From contig JAFSIV010000002.1 in the NCBI GenBank assembly GCA_017439585.1, positions 19,344 to 83,343 on the forward strand: DNA of 64,000 bases. Reading direction: 5' to 3'. A model generated the notes under the pieces. It was not told the DNA's origin. It did not search any database and worked only from the letters and a program-made list of their open reading frames with translations. Position numbers and translations under genes: made by a program. Shown here one piece after another: positions 53,676-62,129 of the stretch (the first letter of the stretch is position 1; each line of letters starts with the position of its first letter). The DNA comes from Clostridia bacterium (lineage in GTDB: Bacteria > Bacillota > Clostridia > Oscillospirales > Acutalibacteraceae).

Positions 53676-54364
53676 TAGCTATTAACTCCTTCCTTTTGAC
53701 AATCGGCTTTTCCGCAACTGCCGGCATGCGGACAACCCTCGCAAGAAAATGAGGTTTTTACAGGGGCTTTACCGCGTGTTACAAAATAAATAAGTGCAAT
53801 CAATAAGCCGTATACCAATAAACCACCAGGAGCTTTGGTTAAAAATTCAATTTTATAGTTTTCCATAAAGGGAATTTCAATTCCTGCAAAAGAAGCAGCA
53901 CCTAAAACTTCGCGGATGGTAGACATTAAAGTTAATGCCAGAGTAAAGCCTATTCCCATACCTATACCGTCAAGTGCAGAATGAATAACAGTATTCTTAT
54001 TTGCAAACATTTCGGCTCTTCCTAATATAATGCAGTTAACTGTTATTAAATCGAGATAAACACCAAGAGTTTCATATAATGAAGGCAAGAAAGCTTGAAC
54101 TAACATTTTTACAATGGTAACAAATCCTGCGATAATTACAATATAGCAAGGGATTCGCATGGTTTCGGGAATGATTTTGCGCAAAAGAGAAATAAATATG
54201 TTTGAACAAAAAAGCACTACTAGTGCAGCAATACCCATACCAAATGCACCGTCAACAGTAGTTGTGGTTGCTAATGAAGGACAGGTGCCAAGAATGAGTA
54301 CTAAAACAGGATTTTCTTTAATGATTCCGTTTAGCAGAACCGAAAGGGAAGATTTTTCTTTCAT
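53675..54364 (-). CDS. rnfE: Rnf complex subunit E
   Basis: A 229-residue integral membrane subunit, homologous to RnfA, with GIIKENPVLVLILGTCPSLA at the N-terminus. The last 25 residues form a cysteine-rich tail (CEGCPHAGSCGKADC), absent from many RnfE proteins; it may bind a metal. Overlaps rnfG and rnfA by one base each. Confidence 0.94.
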   Translation of the reverse strand: MKEKSSLSVLLNGIIKENPVLVLILGTCPSLATTTTVDGAFGMGIAALVVLFCSNIFISLLRKIIPETMRIPCYIVIIAGFVTIVKMLVQAFLPSLYETLGVYLDLITVNCIILGRAEMFANKNTVIHSALDGIGMGIGFTLALTLMSTIREVLGAASFAGIEIPFMENYKIEFLTKAPGGLLVYGLLIALIYFVTRGKAPVKTSFSCEGCPHAGSCGKADCQKEGVNS

Positions 54365-54879
54365 TATTTGGCTTCTCCTTTCAATAATTTAACACATTTA
54401 AGCGCATCATTTACAGCGTTTTTATATGCCTTGGTTGTTTTTGTTGCACCGGCGATAGTATCAACATCATTAATATCTTTGCTATTTTTATTGATAAAGT
54501 TTTCACCATAGGTCTTTTCTTTACCAAGAGTTTCGTTTGAAGAAATACAAACAGCACCGGTTACAACATCTTCCATATTAACTCCGCACATAATTATCAT
54601 ATCATTACCGTAACCGGCAGTAACTATTTTGATGACATATCCTTTCCCGTTAGTTTCTTTATAAACCTCGGTTATAGAGGAAGAAAGTGAAAGTTTAGTA
54701 ATATCTAATTTTTCAAAATTTTCACCCTTTGGCATAACTTCTTTAAGGGATTTATTTGTTGAAGCAATTTGATTTTTTTCGATAATAGGAGCTGTTAAGT
54801 GATTTGTTGTTGCCAAAAACACAGTCATCACAGTACAGATACAAACAAATACAAGAAGATTTTTTATGTATTTTTTCAC
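54364..54879 (-). CDS. rnfG: Rnf complex subunit G
   Basis: A 171-residue subunit with one N-terminal membrane helix and an external FMN-binding domain. The site for covalent FMN is the threonine in AGATKTT near residue 145, attached by ApbE. The start is GTG 54877-54879, overlapping the rnfD stop. Confidence 0.93.
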   Translation of the reverse strand: MKKYIKNLLVFVCICTVMTVFLATTNHLTAPIIEKNQIASTNKSLKEVMPKGENFEKLDITKLSLSSSITEVYKETNGKGYVIKIVTAGYGNDMIIMCGVNMEDVVTGAVCISSNETLGKEKTYGENFINKNSKDINDVDTIAGATKTTKAYKNAVNDALKCVKLLKGEAK

Positions 54880-55796
54880 TATTTGTTACCTCCCGCTGTA
54901 AACACCTTGCGTCTTGTCCACCCATTGATATATGGTGTAAGAATATTCATAAATAAGATTGCGAAAGAGACGCCTTCGGGATATATGCCAAAATATCTGA
55001 TTAAACAAGTGAGCAATCCTGCGCCTAAACCAAATATTACCTTACCCCAAGGGGTAGAGGGTGAGGTGGTATAATCGGTTGCCATAAAGAAAGCTCCGAT
55101 AAATAAACCTCCCGACATAATTAAGGAAATAGCCTCGGTAGCATTAAAACCTTCCATAAAGAATGAGAAAATAAATACTATACCGATAAATGTTACGGGA
55201 ATATGCCAACTAATAACGCGCCGTATAATTAAGTAGATACCACCAATTAATAATGCTACTGTGCAGGTTTCACCGATTGCTCCACCGCGGTTACCGATAA
55301 ACAAATCAAGTAATGAAGGCATAGTTTCGGCAGAAAGCGGCGTGGCTGTTGCCACTGAATCTATGGGGAAAGAGGGAAGAGCTACCGAACTAAAAGCAAT
55401 AACCATAAATACACGGGCAGTTATAGCAGGGTTTACGAGATTTTTACCAATACCGCCAAATAAGCATTTTACAACAACGATTGCAAATAATGAACCAATA
55501 ACACATTGCCATAACGGAATATCTACCGATAAATTAAGTGCCAATAACAAACCCGTAACAGCTGCCGATAAATCGCTTATAGTTTGTTCTTTTTTTATTA
55601 TGTAATTAAAAAGTGCCTCAAATCCAACAGAGGAAAGAACAGAAACTGCAACAACTAATAAAGCACGCCAACCAAAAATTAAAGTGCCGGCAACAGTGGT
55701 GGGTAATAAGGAAATTAAAACATCACCCATAATACCGGATGTGGATTTACCGCTATGAATATGCGGAGAAACCATTACTTTTGTTAAAGAACTCAT
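54879..55796 (-). CDS. rnfD: Rnf complex subunit D
   Basis: A 305-residue integral membrane subunit with about nine helices. SPHIHSGKSTSGIMGDVL lies at the N-terminus and the covalent FMN threonine is expected in VATATPLSAE near residue 152. It overlaps rnfC by 4 bp. Confidence 0.94.
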   Translation of the reverse strand: MSSLTKVMVSPHIHSGKSTSGIMGDVLISLLPTTVAGTLIFGWRALLVVAVSVLSSVGFEALFNYIIKKEQTISDLSAAVTGLLLALNLSVDIPLWQCVIGSLFAIVVVKCLFGGIGKNLVNPAITARVFMVIAFSSVALPSFPIDSVATATPLSAETMPSLLDLFIGNRGGAIGETCTVALLIGGIYLIIRRVISWHIPVTFIGIVFIFSFFMEGFNATEAISLIMSGGLFIGAFFMATDYTTSPSTPWGKVIFGLGAGLLTCLIRYFGIYPEGVSFAILFMNILTPYINGWTRRKVFTAGGNK

Positions 55797-57112
55797 TGCT
55801 TTTGAGCCTCCTTTTTAGCTTCCTCATTAACAAATTGTTTTGCTAATTTATTAAGCTGCACTAATGGGCGGTTGGCAGGACATACAAAACTGCAACAGCC
55901 ACATTCCATACAAGATAAAACTGCAAGCTCGGTTAATATTGCTGCATTTTTCTTTGTATAGGCTTCAGCAATACTTACGGGTGCTAATGAGAAAGGACAA
56001 GTGTTAACACAGGCACCGCAGCGAATACAAGCGGTTGTTTTAGGAAGCTTTGCTTCTTTTTTGGTTAATGCAAGAACTGCGTTGGTGTTTTTGATAATTG
56101 AAAAATCAGAATTGGGTACACTAATGCCCATCATAGGACCACCATAAACAATTTTAGCGGGTTGCTCGGTTAATCCGCCGCAACAATCAAACAAATCTTT
56201 AATCGAAGTGCCAATAGGTGCTATCACATTTTGGGGTTGTTTTACAGCTCCGCCCTCAACCGTTACGCATTTTTCTACTAAGGGCATACCTGTACGAAGA
56301 TATGTGCCAATTGCAGCTATGGTAGTACAGTTAAGAACAATACATCCAACATCAATCGGAAGCTTGTTAGCGGTAATTTTGCGACCTGTTGTGTGATAAA
56401 TCAACACCTTTTCGCCACCTTGAGGATAAACATCAGGCAGAGACTGAATTTTTACAGAAAAATCATTAATTGAAGCTGCCATTTCTTTCATATGTTTAGC
56501 AGCTTTTTTATTGTTTTTTTCTATACCGATAATAACATTTTTAACGCCGAGATAGCGGTTAAGCGCTTTGAGGGCTAGAATCATATCGTCAGTACGAGTT
56601 GACATTGTTACAGTATCACTGGTTACATAAGGCTCGCATTCCGCACCGTTGATAATCAAATAATCGATGCGCTCGGGGTCAACATTTAATTTTACATAAG
56701 TTGGAAAACCTGCACCGCCAAGACCAACAATACCTGCTTCTTTTACAGCGTCTACCAAATCTTTTTGAGAGTTTATTGTTGGAGGAGTGATTGAACTGTC
56801 AGGTGTCATTTCGCCGTCTGATTCTATTACTACTGCGGTTGTAGTAGCGCCGTTATACATTAAGTAATCGGTAAGTTTTACAACCTTGCCCGAAACACTC
56901 GAATAAATATCCGAAGAAATATATCCGTCTGAAATACCGATTTTAGTGCCTACTTTAACTAAATCTCCCGATTTAACGGTAGGAACAGCGGGTTTACCTA
57001 TATGCATACTCATAGGAATTGTTACGGTTTCAGGAATATCTATACGAATAACAGGACTTTTTTTAGTGCTTTTTCTATGAGGTGTGTGTATTCCACGAAG
57101 ATAAGCGCCCAT
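55793..57112 (-). CDS. rnfC: Rnf complex subunit C
   Basis: A 439-residue peripheral subunit that binds NADH and FMN. GLGGAGFPTYVKL near residue 122 is the NADH/FMN region, as in Nqo1, and two ferredoxin clusters follow (CIRCGACVNTCP near residue 363, CMECGCCSFVCP near residue 402). It is the first gene of the rnfCDGEAB-NusG_II-Gx operon, which has its own promoter. Confidence 0.95.
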   Translation of the reverse strand: MGAYLRGIHTPHRKSTKKSPVIRIDIPETVTIPMSMHIGKPAVPTVKSGDLVKVGTKIGISDGYISSDIYSSVSGKVVKLTDYLMYNGATTTAVVIESDGEMTPDSSITPPTINSQKDLVDAVKEAGIVGLGGAGFPTYVKLNVDPERIDYLIINGAECEPYVTSDTVTMSTRTDDMILALKALNRYLGVKNVIIGIEKNNKKAAKHMKEMAASINDFSVKIQSLPDVYPQGGEKVLIYHTTGRKITANKLPIDVGCIVLNCTTIAAIGTYLRTGMPLVEKCVTVEGGAVKQPQNVIAPIGTSIKDLFDCCGGLTEQPAKIVYGGPMMGISVPNSDFSIIKNTNAVLALTKKEAKLPKTTACIRCGACVNTCPFSLAPVSIAEAYTKKNAAILTELAVLSCMECGCCSFVCPANRPLVQLNKLAKQFVNEEAKKEAQKQ

Positions 57113-57161
57113 AATTTTATAAACCTTTCCAAATAGTAATTGTAAATATATATATATATAA

Positions 57162-57190
57162 ATTTTAAATTATATATATTATATTGTCAA
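57162..57190 (-). promoter_or_regulatory. promoter of the Rnf operon
   Basis: On the minus strand TTGACA (57185-57190) and TAAAAT (57162-57167) have a 17-bp spacer, 50 bp before rnfC, within a very AT-rich region with alternating TA repeats. Confidence 0.7.
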
Positions 57191-57237
57191 GTAGATTAAA
57201 ATTTTAACAATCTTATTATTAAACGCGTTATAAAAGT

Positions 57238-57274
57238 AAAAACCATTCCCTTGTGTTTTTAGAAAATGGTTTTT
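57238..57274 (-). terminator. terminator of apbE
   Basis: AAAAACCATT (57238-57247) pairs with AATGGTTTTT (57265-57274); a T tract follows on the minus strand. It separates apbE from the Rnf operon. Confidence 0.7.
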
Positions 57275-57288
57275 ATAATCGAAAATCT

Positions 57289-58329
57289 TTATTTATATTT
57301 ATTCCAACCGGATGAAAATATTTTTTCACCCTCTTCGGTTACCCACATTGCTTCCACTTCATCTATCGATTCGATTAATTCTAATCCATCTGACCGAGAC
57401 TGGCAAAAAAGTGCGGTAGAGAGGGCGTCTGCTAAACCTGCGTCTTTACATACTATCGAAATCGATAAGTATCCGGTAGCGGGCATAAGAGTATGTGGAT
57501 TAATAATATGGTGATAAGTTTTACCGTTAACATAGTAAAACCGTTGGTAAGAGCCACTGGTTGCAACCGATTGTCCGTTAAGTTTTAAAACTGCCAGATA
57601 ATCATTACTATCGGGGTTTTCAATTCCAACAGCCCATTTTGAATCATCAGGCTTGCCGCCAATGGTACGAACATTGCCTCCGACATTAAGTAGATACCCT
57701 GTAATGCCTTTTTCTTCAAGCTTTCGCGCAACACACTCGGTTGCATATCCCTTTGCAATAGCACCAACATCCAACTTCATTTTAGGGTCGGTTAAAGTAA
57801 CTGTATTATTAACCTCGTCTATTATCATTTTTGATATATCGGTATGTTCGGCAGCTTTTTTTAAGGAATCAATATTTGGAAGAGCAGCTTTTTTTGGGTT
57901 TTCTATACCATTTGTGCGACAATCGTGCCAAAGAGATAATACACTTCCCATAGCAATATTCATTATGCCGTTAGTCTTGTGATACATTTCTCTCGCATAG
58001 AGAAGCATATCAATAATACGGCGGTCCACCGTAACGGTACGATGTTCACCGTTAACCAGTTCATTGATTGTATACAGATTTTCAATCCCGTCAAATCTAT
58101 CATAAATTGAATATAACCTATGATATTCGGCTAATTGCTTTAATATATCGCCGGAAATTTCATCAAATTCCTTTTGATTATTCGCATAACCGGTAATTGT
58201 TATAACGGTATCAAAATAATCCATAGAACTAGTTGTGTACTTATTTATTTCTTTTTTTGATGCACAAGAGCAAAGTGTGCCAAAAATCATTATAAGAGCA
58301 ATAATGGGGCATAAAATTTTTTGTTTCAT
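57289..58329 (-). CDS. apbE: FAD:protein FMN transferase ApbE
   Basis: A 346-residue lipoprotein that attaches FMN to threonines of RnfG and RnfD. The signal peptide ends in a lipobox (GTLCSC, Cys near residue 22). DVGAIAKGYATE near residue 186 and LLNVGGNVRTIGG near residue 206 are the flavin-binding blocks, and HHIINPHTLMPA near residue 267 is also conserved. It has its own promoter and terminator, directly upstream of the Rnf operon. Confidence 0.94.
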   Translation of the reverse strand: MKQKILCPIIALIMIFGTLCSCASKKEINKYTTSSMDYFDTVITITGYANNQKEFDEISGDILKQLAEYHRLYSIYDRFDGIENLYTINELVNGEHRTVTVDRRIIDMLLYAREMYHKTNGIMNIAMGSVLSLWHDCRTNGIENPKKAALPNIDSLKKAAEHTDISKMIIDEVNNTVTLTDPKMKLDVGAIAKGYATECVARKLEEKGITGYLLNVGGNVRTIGGKPDDSKWAVGIENPDSNDYLAVLKLNGQSVATSGSYQRFYYVNGKTYHHIINPHTLMPATGYLSISIVCKDAGLADALSTALFCQSRSDGLELIESIDEVEAMWVTEEGEKIFSSGWNKYK

Positions 58330-58360
58330 AATATTTCCTGATTTTTAATTTATTGAGTTA

Positions 58361-58389
58361 ATATTACAATAATTAAATTTTATTGTCAA
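58361..58389 (-). promoter_or_regulatory. promoter of apbE
   Basis: On the minus strand TTGACA (58384-58389) and TAATAT (58361-58366) have a 17-bp spacer. The same consensus -35 box heads the Rnf operon. Confidence 0.7.
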
Positions 58390-58400
58390 GAATACAGAAT

Positions 58401-58432
58401 ACAAAAAGCACTGTAATAGCAGTGCTTTTTGT
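58401..58432. terminator. terminator of the cotJC remnant
   Basis: A perfect 13-bp stem (58401-58413 with 58420-58432) with a 6-nt loop. Confidence 0.85.
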
Positions 58433-58452
58433 AGCTAACAGATTTATAGAAA

Positions 58453-58887
58453 TTACTTTTTGTTGCAAACCTTGGTATCAAAACCCGGATTAAATGCATA
58501 GAAATTCTTTTCGTTGAGCTTATCGGTTGTATGGCGCAATGCTTCACCGAAGCGCTGATAATGGACGATCTCTCTTTGACGCAAGAATTTTAGAGGTTCT
58601 AAAATATCAGGGTCATCTATAAGTCTTAATAAATTGTCGTAGGTTACCCTTGCTTTTTGCTCGGCGGCTAAATCTTCATGCAAATCGGCTAAAATATCGC
58701 CTTTTGCCTGAATATATTCGGCTCTCCAAGGCAAGCTTGAAGCGGCTATCGGATAAACTGCATTTGTATGGTCTACAAAGTATTTATCAAAACCGCTTGC
58801 CTTTATTTCTTCTTCGGTTAGATTTCTGGTTAACTGATGAACCATAGCGCAAACCATCTCGAGATGGGCTAGCTCTTCTGTGCCTAT
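58453..58887 (-). pseudogene. cotJC: 5'-truncated manganese catalase-like spore coat gene (cotJC)
   Basis: The remaining 145 codons begin at IGTEELAHLEMV and match the second half of a CotJC/Mn-catalase protein. The metal ligands expected from the family are present in EELAHLEM, HEDLAAEQ and REIVHYQRF, but the N-terminal part with the first glutamate ligand is missing. The homology stops at about 58887, where mobile-element DNA begins; upstream the frame meets a stop (58909-58911). An internal ATG (58855-58857) could start a 134-residue product, but it would lack part of the metal site and has no clear ribosome binding site. The lost end should lie beyond the right end of the element. Confidence 0.85.
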
Positions 58888-58915
58888 TGAAGAATAAAAT
58901 TGTTTATGTTATAAT
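58887..58915 (+). promoter_or_regulatory. promoter at the left junction, driving the recombinase
   Basis: TTGAAG (58887-58892) and TATAAT (58910-58915) have an exact 17-bp spacer and lie at the junction with cotJC. AGGAGGG (58925-58931) and ATG 58941 follow. Confidence 0.75.
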
Positions 58916-58940
58916 ATGGATAACAGGAGGGAAAAAAGTT

Positions 58941-59270
58941 ATGAGTAAAAACTATTTAAGCGACTACTACCGCAACAATATGACAAGAGAACAAATTGAG
59001 AATGCCCACACCCTACTGAATAATGATGATAAGTTATTATACTATATCTGTTATTCATATAATTGTTATGAATTATTACATAACAAGGGGAATTTATCTT
59101 TGATAACTAATCCAGATGCTTTGTTTTCTACACCACAAGCAGAGCAACAATTCATTGTTGAATTAAAGGATTACATAAGAGATGTTATAGGCATCAAGAG
59201 AGAGGATGTTCAGAATGGAATACAAAGTGGAAGTAACAGAACCTATCGAAACGACACTCAAAACGGATGA
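58941..59270 (+). CDS. small protein upstream of the recombinase
   Basis: A 109-residue protein starting at ATG 58941, 9 bp after AGGAGGG. It is hydrophilic, Tyr- and Asn-rich (KNYLSDYYRNN), with no motif I recognise. It overlaps the recombinase gene by 56 bp in another frame, so the two are tightly coupled. It may be a recombinase accessory or directionality protein, which is speculation from position only. Confidence 0.65.
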   Translation: MSKNYLSDYYRNNMTREQIENAHTLLNNDDKLLYYICYSYNCYELLHNKGNLSLITNPDALFSTPQAEQQFIVELKDYIRDVIGIKREDVQNGIQSGSNRTYRNDTQNG

Positions 59271-60972
59271 AAATAAACCTCACAGGGTTTGTGCTTACTG
59301 CCGTGTATCAACAGATGAAACCGACCAAAAAAACTCGTTAAAAGCACAAAAAGAATTTTTCGAGCGATATTTCAAAACACACCCTCACTGGACTAATGTT
59401 GGCATATTTGCGGATGAAGGATTAAGTGGTACATCTTTGGAAAAACGAGATGCTTTTAACCGAATGATATTTGAAGCAAAGCGAGGAAATGTTGACTTTA
59501 TTCTCACAAAAGAGGTTTCCAGATTTTCAAGAAATGTTAGAGACATTATGCAGATTGTTGAAGATTTAGAAAACATAGGTGTTTATGTATGGTTTCTATC
59601 TGATGACATCAACACCGAAAGGGTTGAGGATAGAAGCAAACTAACAAATCTGGCTAATATCGCTGAACAGGAAAGCATAAGAACATCAAATCGTGTTAGG
59701 TGGGGACACCAACAACGGATGCAACAAGGTGTTGTTTTTGGTCGCAAAGAAATGTATGGATACAACATTGTAAAGGATGATTTTGGTATCCAACACTTTG
59801 AAATTATACCAGAAGAAGCAGAGGTTATCAAGAATATCTTTGAATGGTTTGCTTCTGGAGAGGGTACTCACCGAATTGCAAGGCGGTTGGAACAACAAGG
59901 CATTACTACCAAACGATATAAAAACGGATGGAGCACTACTGTTATACTCCGTATTTTACGAAATGAAAAGTATGTGGGTGATTTGATACAAGGCAAGACC
60001 TACACACCAAAGCCTTTGAAACACAAGAAAAAATACAATCACGGCGAATCTCGTAAATACACTATTCGAGACCACCACAAAGAAAGTGCAATCATCAGTC
60101 GCGAATTATGGGACAAGGTGCAAAAAATTCTGGAAGAAAAAGCACCGAGCGAAGAAATCAAGGCGAAACACTCCAACCGCTATTGGACAAGCGGAAAAAT
60201 ATATTGTGGTTTATGCGGTCAGCGGTATGTCAGTTATGTTAAGAAGCAGAAGAATACACCTTATCGTGCTTGGGTATGCTTTGAGAACCACCAGAGAGGT
60301 AATTATAAGCAAATAACACTTGACACAGGTGTTACCACTACTGTTGGATGCAATGCCTTACGAGTAAATGACAGAGTGCTTAAAATCGCCGTTCACGATA
60401 TTGTTACCGAGTACATCATACCGCATAAGGAAACAATCCTTGCTGAAATGCGAAAAGAAATAGCGGAACTTTCAAAACCGCAAGACCACACAAGGAAAAT
60501 TGCATCTCTGGAAAAGCAAATCGAACAGGCACAGCAGAAGATAAACAAACTCACACAAGGGTGGATGGACGGTATTGTTCCTGAAAATGCTTATAAAATG
60601 AATATCGGAACTGCTAATGCTCACTATGAGGAATTACAGGCAGAACTCCGCAAACTGCAAGCAGAAAACAATTCAGCGAGTGCAGAGGTAGAAATTTATG
60701 AGGAATACATAGAACAACTGCAAAGCATTCTATCACTCACCGATGATGAACTCAATGATGCTTTTTATGAGAGAGTTACAAAACAGATTTTCGTATATCC
60801 CCTTAATTTGTTGGAGTTTCGTTTGTCATTTATCCCAATGCCGATTTATATGCAATATATGACATCAGGCAGAGGAAAAGACTATAAGGCGGAATTCACT
60901 ATTCTATCAAAAGAGCAATTTGCAGAATTGCTTGAAAAAGCACCTAAAAACGAAATTACAGAAACAGAATAA
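59215..60972 (+). CDS. large serine recombinase
   Basis: A 585-residue site-specific recombinase that inserts and excises the element. The resolvase domain has the catalytic serine in YCRVSTDE (Ser32) and conserved arginines in the KEVSRFSRNVRD block (about residue 104). The Recombinase domain spans about 175-290. A zinc ribbon follows (YCGLCGQ near 328, with later cysteines) and a coiled coil is near 425-455 (SLEKQIEQAQQKINKL). ATG 59215 follows AGAGG at 9 bp; an ATG at 59206 is too close. It points away from the cotJC junction. Confidence 0.93.
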   Translation: MEYKVEVTEPIETTLKTDENKPHRVCAYCRVSTDETDQKNSLKAQKEFFERYFKTHPHWTNVGIFADEGLSGTSLEKRDAFNRMIFEAKRGNVDFILTKEVSRFSRNVRDIMQIVEDLENIGVYVWFLSDDINTERVEDRSKLTNLANIAEQESIRTSNRVRWGHQQRMQQGVVFGRKEMYGYNIVKDDFGIQHFEIIPEEAEVIKNIFEWFASGEGTHRIARRLEQQGITTKRYKNGWSTTVILRILRNEKYVGDLIQGKTYTPKPLKHKKKYNHGESRKYTIRDHHKESAIISRELWDKVQKILEEKAPSEEIKAKHSNRYWTSGKIYCGLCGQRYVSYVKKQKNTPYRAWVCFENHQRGNYKQITLDTGVTTTVGCNALRVNDRVLKIAVHDIVTEYIIPHKETILAEMRKEIAELSKPQDHTRKIASLEKQIEQAQQKINKLTQGWMDGIVPENAYKMNIGTANAHYEELQAELRKLQAENNSASAEVEIYEEYIEQLQSILSLTDDELNDAFYERVTKQIFVYPLNLLEFRLSFIPMPIYMQYMTSGRGKDYKAEFTILSKEQFAELLEKAPKNEITETE

Positions 60973-60977
60973 CAATA

Positions 60978-61010
60978 AAAGGATAGGCAGATTAGTTCTG
61001 CTTATCCTTT
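60978..61010. terminator. bidirectional terminator
   Basis: A 14-bp stem with one wobble (60978-60991 with 60997-61010) and a 5-nt loop ends the recombinase gene from the left and the mobV unit from the right. Confidence 0.85.
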
Positions 61011-61156
61011 TTATTTTGTTCATCGTTATATATTTTCTCCGCCTGCTCATAGGTGCAAATTTTATCTGCTCTTATTTCTGCAATGCGGAGTGCCTTTTTC
61101 CATTTTTCAATATTGCACCTGATACATTCTTTTTCATAATTGGAATCGCTACACAT
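60992..61156 (-). CDS. 54-residue protein with a CxxC pair, coupled to mobV
   Basis: A short gene with ATG at 61154-61156, only 4 bp after the mobV stop, with TTGAGG at the mobV end as ribosome binding site. The product is charged and helical, with an N-terminal Cys and a CIRC motif near residue 11, then KWKKALRIAEIRADKICTYE. No known function. Its stop codon lies beside the shared terminator. Confidence 0.65.
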   Translation of the reverse strand: MCSDSNYEKECIRCNIEKWKKALRIAEIRADKICTYEQAEKIYNDEQNKKDKQN

Positions 61157-61160
61157 AAAA

Positions 61161-61847
61161 CTACCTCAATTCATCAAAAATATCACTTTCAATGGATTGT
61201 GGTGCAATTTCCTTTTCATCTGATAAAACATTGTTTGCCATTTCAATAAGTTCTTTTTCCAACCTTTCACTTTCTGCCTTGTGCCATTCGTGTAGTGTTT
61301 GGTGTTTCGCTCCTGTCTGCTCTTTGCTTTCGCCACGAATAAGACCAAATTGTGCCATTGATTCGGCATAACTGTCTTGTAATTCAATTATTTGAGATTT
61401 CTTTCCAAAATATTTACTCGCATTAAACTTTCCATTGTGATAGGTGGAAATGTAGGCATGGATATGAAAAGTTTTTTCATCTGCATTACTGAATAATTTA
61501 AGTAATTTATCCTTGCCAAAGGTTTTACATAACCATTTAACATTTGCCTTTATCCATTCATTTTTATCAATTTCACTTTCCATTTCGGGTGAAAAAGTCA
61601 AAACAAATTCCGTTAATACAACGGCATCTTTTCGCACCTTTTTCCCTGTTGATTTCTCTTGAGCTTTAATTGCTCTTTTTAATGTCTTTGTCATTGTTTC
61701 ATTGAATTGACTGTATGATATATTTTCTTTTTCTCTTTCGGGGTGTGCTCGGTTGTGTAGTCGTTCTCTATATTTTTGGTGTCGCTCAATATTTGCTACA
61801 CTACCAATTTTATATTTTTGAAATCGCATTATGGCATAATTGCTCAT
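61161..61847 (-). CDS. MobV-type relaxase, short form
   Basis: A 228-residue protein that would nick DNA at an origin of transfer. It starts at ATG 61845-61847, 8 bp after AAAGGAG. NYAIMRFQKYKIGSVANIERH at the N-terminus (quoted as MRFQKYKIGSVANIERH) and the HIHAYISTYHNGKFNASKYFGK region (His pair near residue 145) follow the MobV/Pre plan. Usual MobV proteins are about 400 residues or more, so this one keeps the relaxase domain but lacks the long C-terminal coiled-coil part. It is followed by a coupled 54-residue gene. Activity is plausible but unproven. Confidence 0.78.
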   Translation of the reverse strand: MSNYAIMRFQKYKIGSVANIERHQKYRERLHNRAHPEREKENISYSQFNETMTKTLKRAIKAQEKSTGKKVRKDAVVLTEFVLTFSPEMESEIDKNEWIKANVKWLCKTFGKDKLLKLFSNADEKTFHIHAYISTYHNGKFNASKYFGKKSQIIELQDSYAESMAQFGLIRGESKEQTGAKHQTLHEWHKAESERLEKELIEMANNVLSDEKEIAPQSIESDIFDELR

Positions 61848-61884
61848 GTCAAAAACTCCTTTGCCTTTATGGTAAGAGCAAAGG

Positions 61885-62030
61885 AACGGCAACACAAACG
61901 AAAGGAAAGGTGTCGCCGTTTTAACCTTACGAAAAATCACTTGGGAAACGGTACTTTTTCGTGCGGTCATATCTCTGCTCTATAAAATCAGTATGTTGAA
62001 TCCGCTTTTATTTCGAGCAGAAATATGACT
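61885..62030. repeat. cluster of inverted repeats, candidate origin of transfer
   Basis: Three imperfect or perfect inverted repeats lie upstream of mobV: 61885-61895 with 61910-61920 (10 of 11 match), 61929-61936 with 61955-61962 (8 of 8), and 61965-61980 with 62015-62030 (14 of 16). No gene covers this stretch. A relaxase target beside the relaxase gene is typical; the nick site cannot be assigned by eye. Confidence 0.5.
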
Positions 62031-62129
62031 TACTACGGATTGTACCAATCCTGTAAGGTCTTGCAGACGGCATTTGCAAAAAAAATCTCTCATATTTATT
62101 GCAAAGAAAACGGAAAGGAGCGAACGAAA

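Noticed and set aside
57121-57185. TA-rich repeat before rnfC as a microsatellite or origin
   Set aside because: It is short, irregular and occupied by the -10 region of the Rnf promoter; no DnaA-box cluster is seen.
62025-62129. N-terminal extension of the 36-residue protein
   Set aside because: It lacks a ribosome binding site and starts inside an inverted repeat, while ATG 62130 has AAAGGAG at 9 bp.
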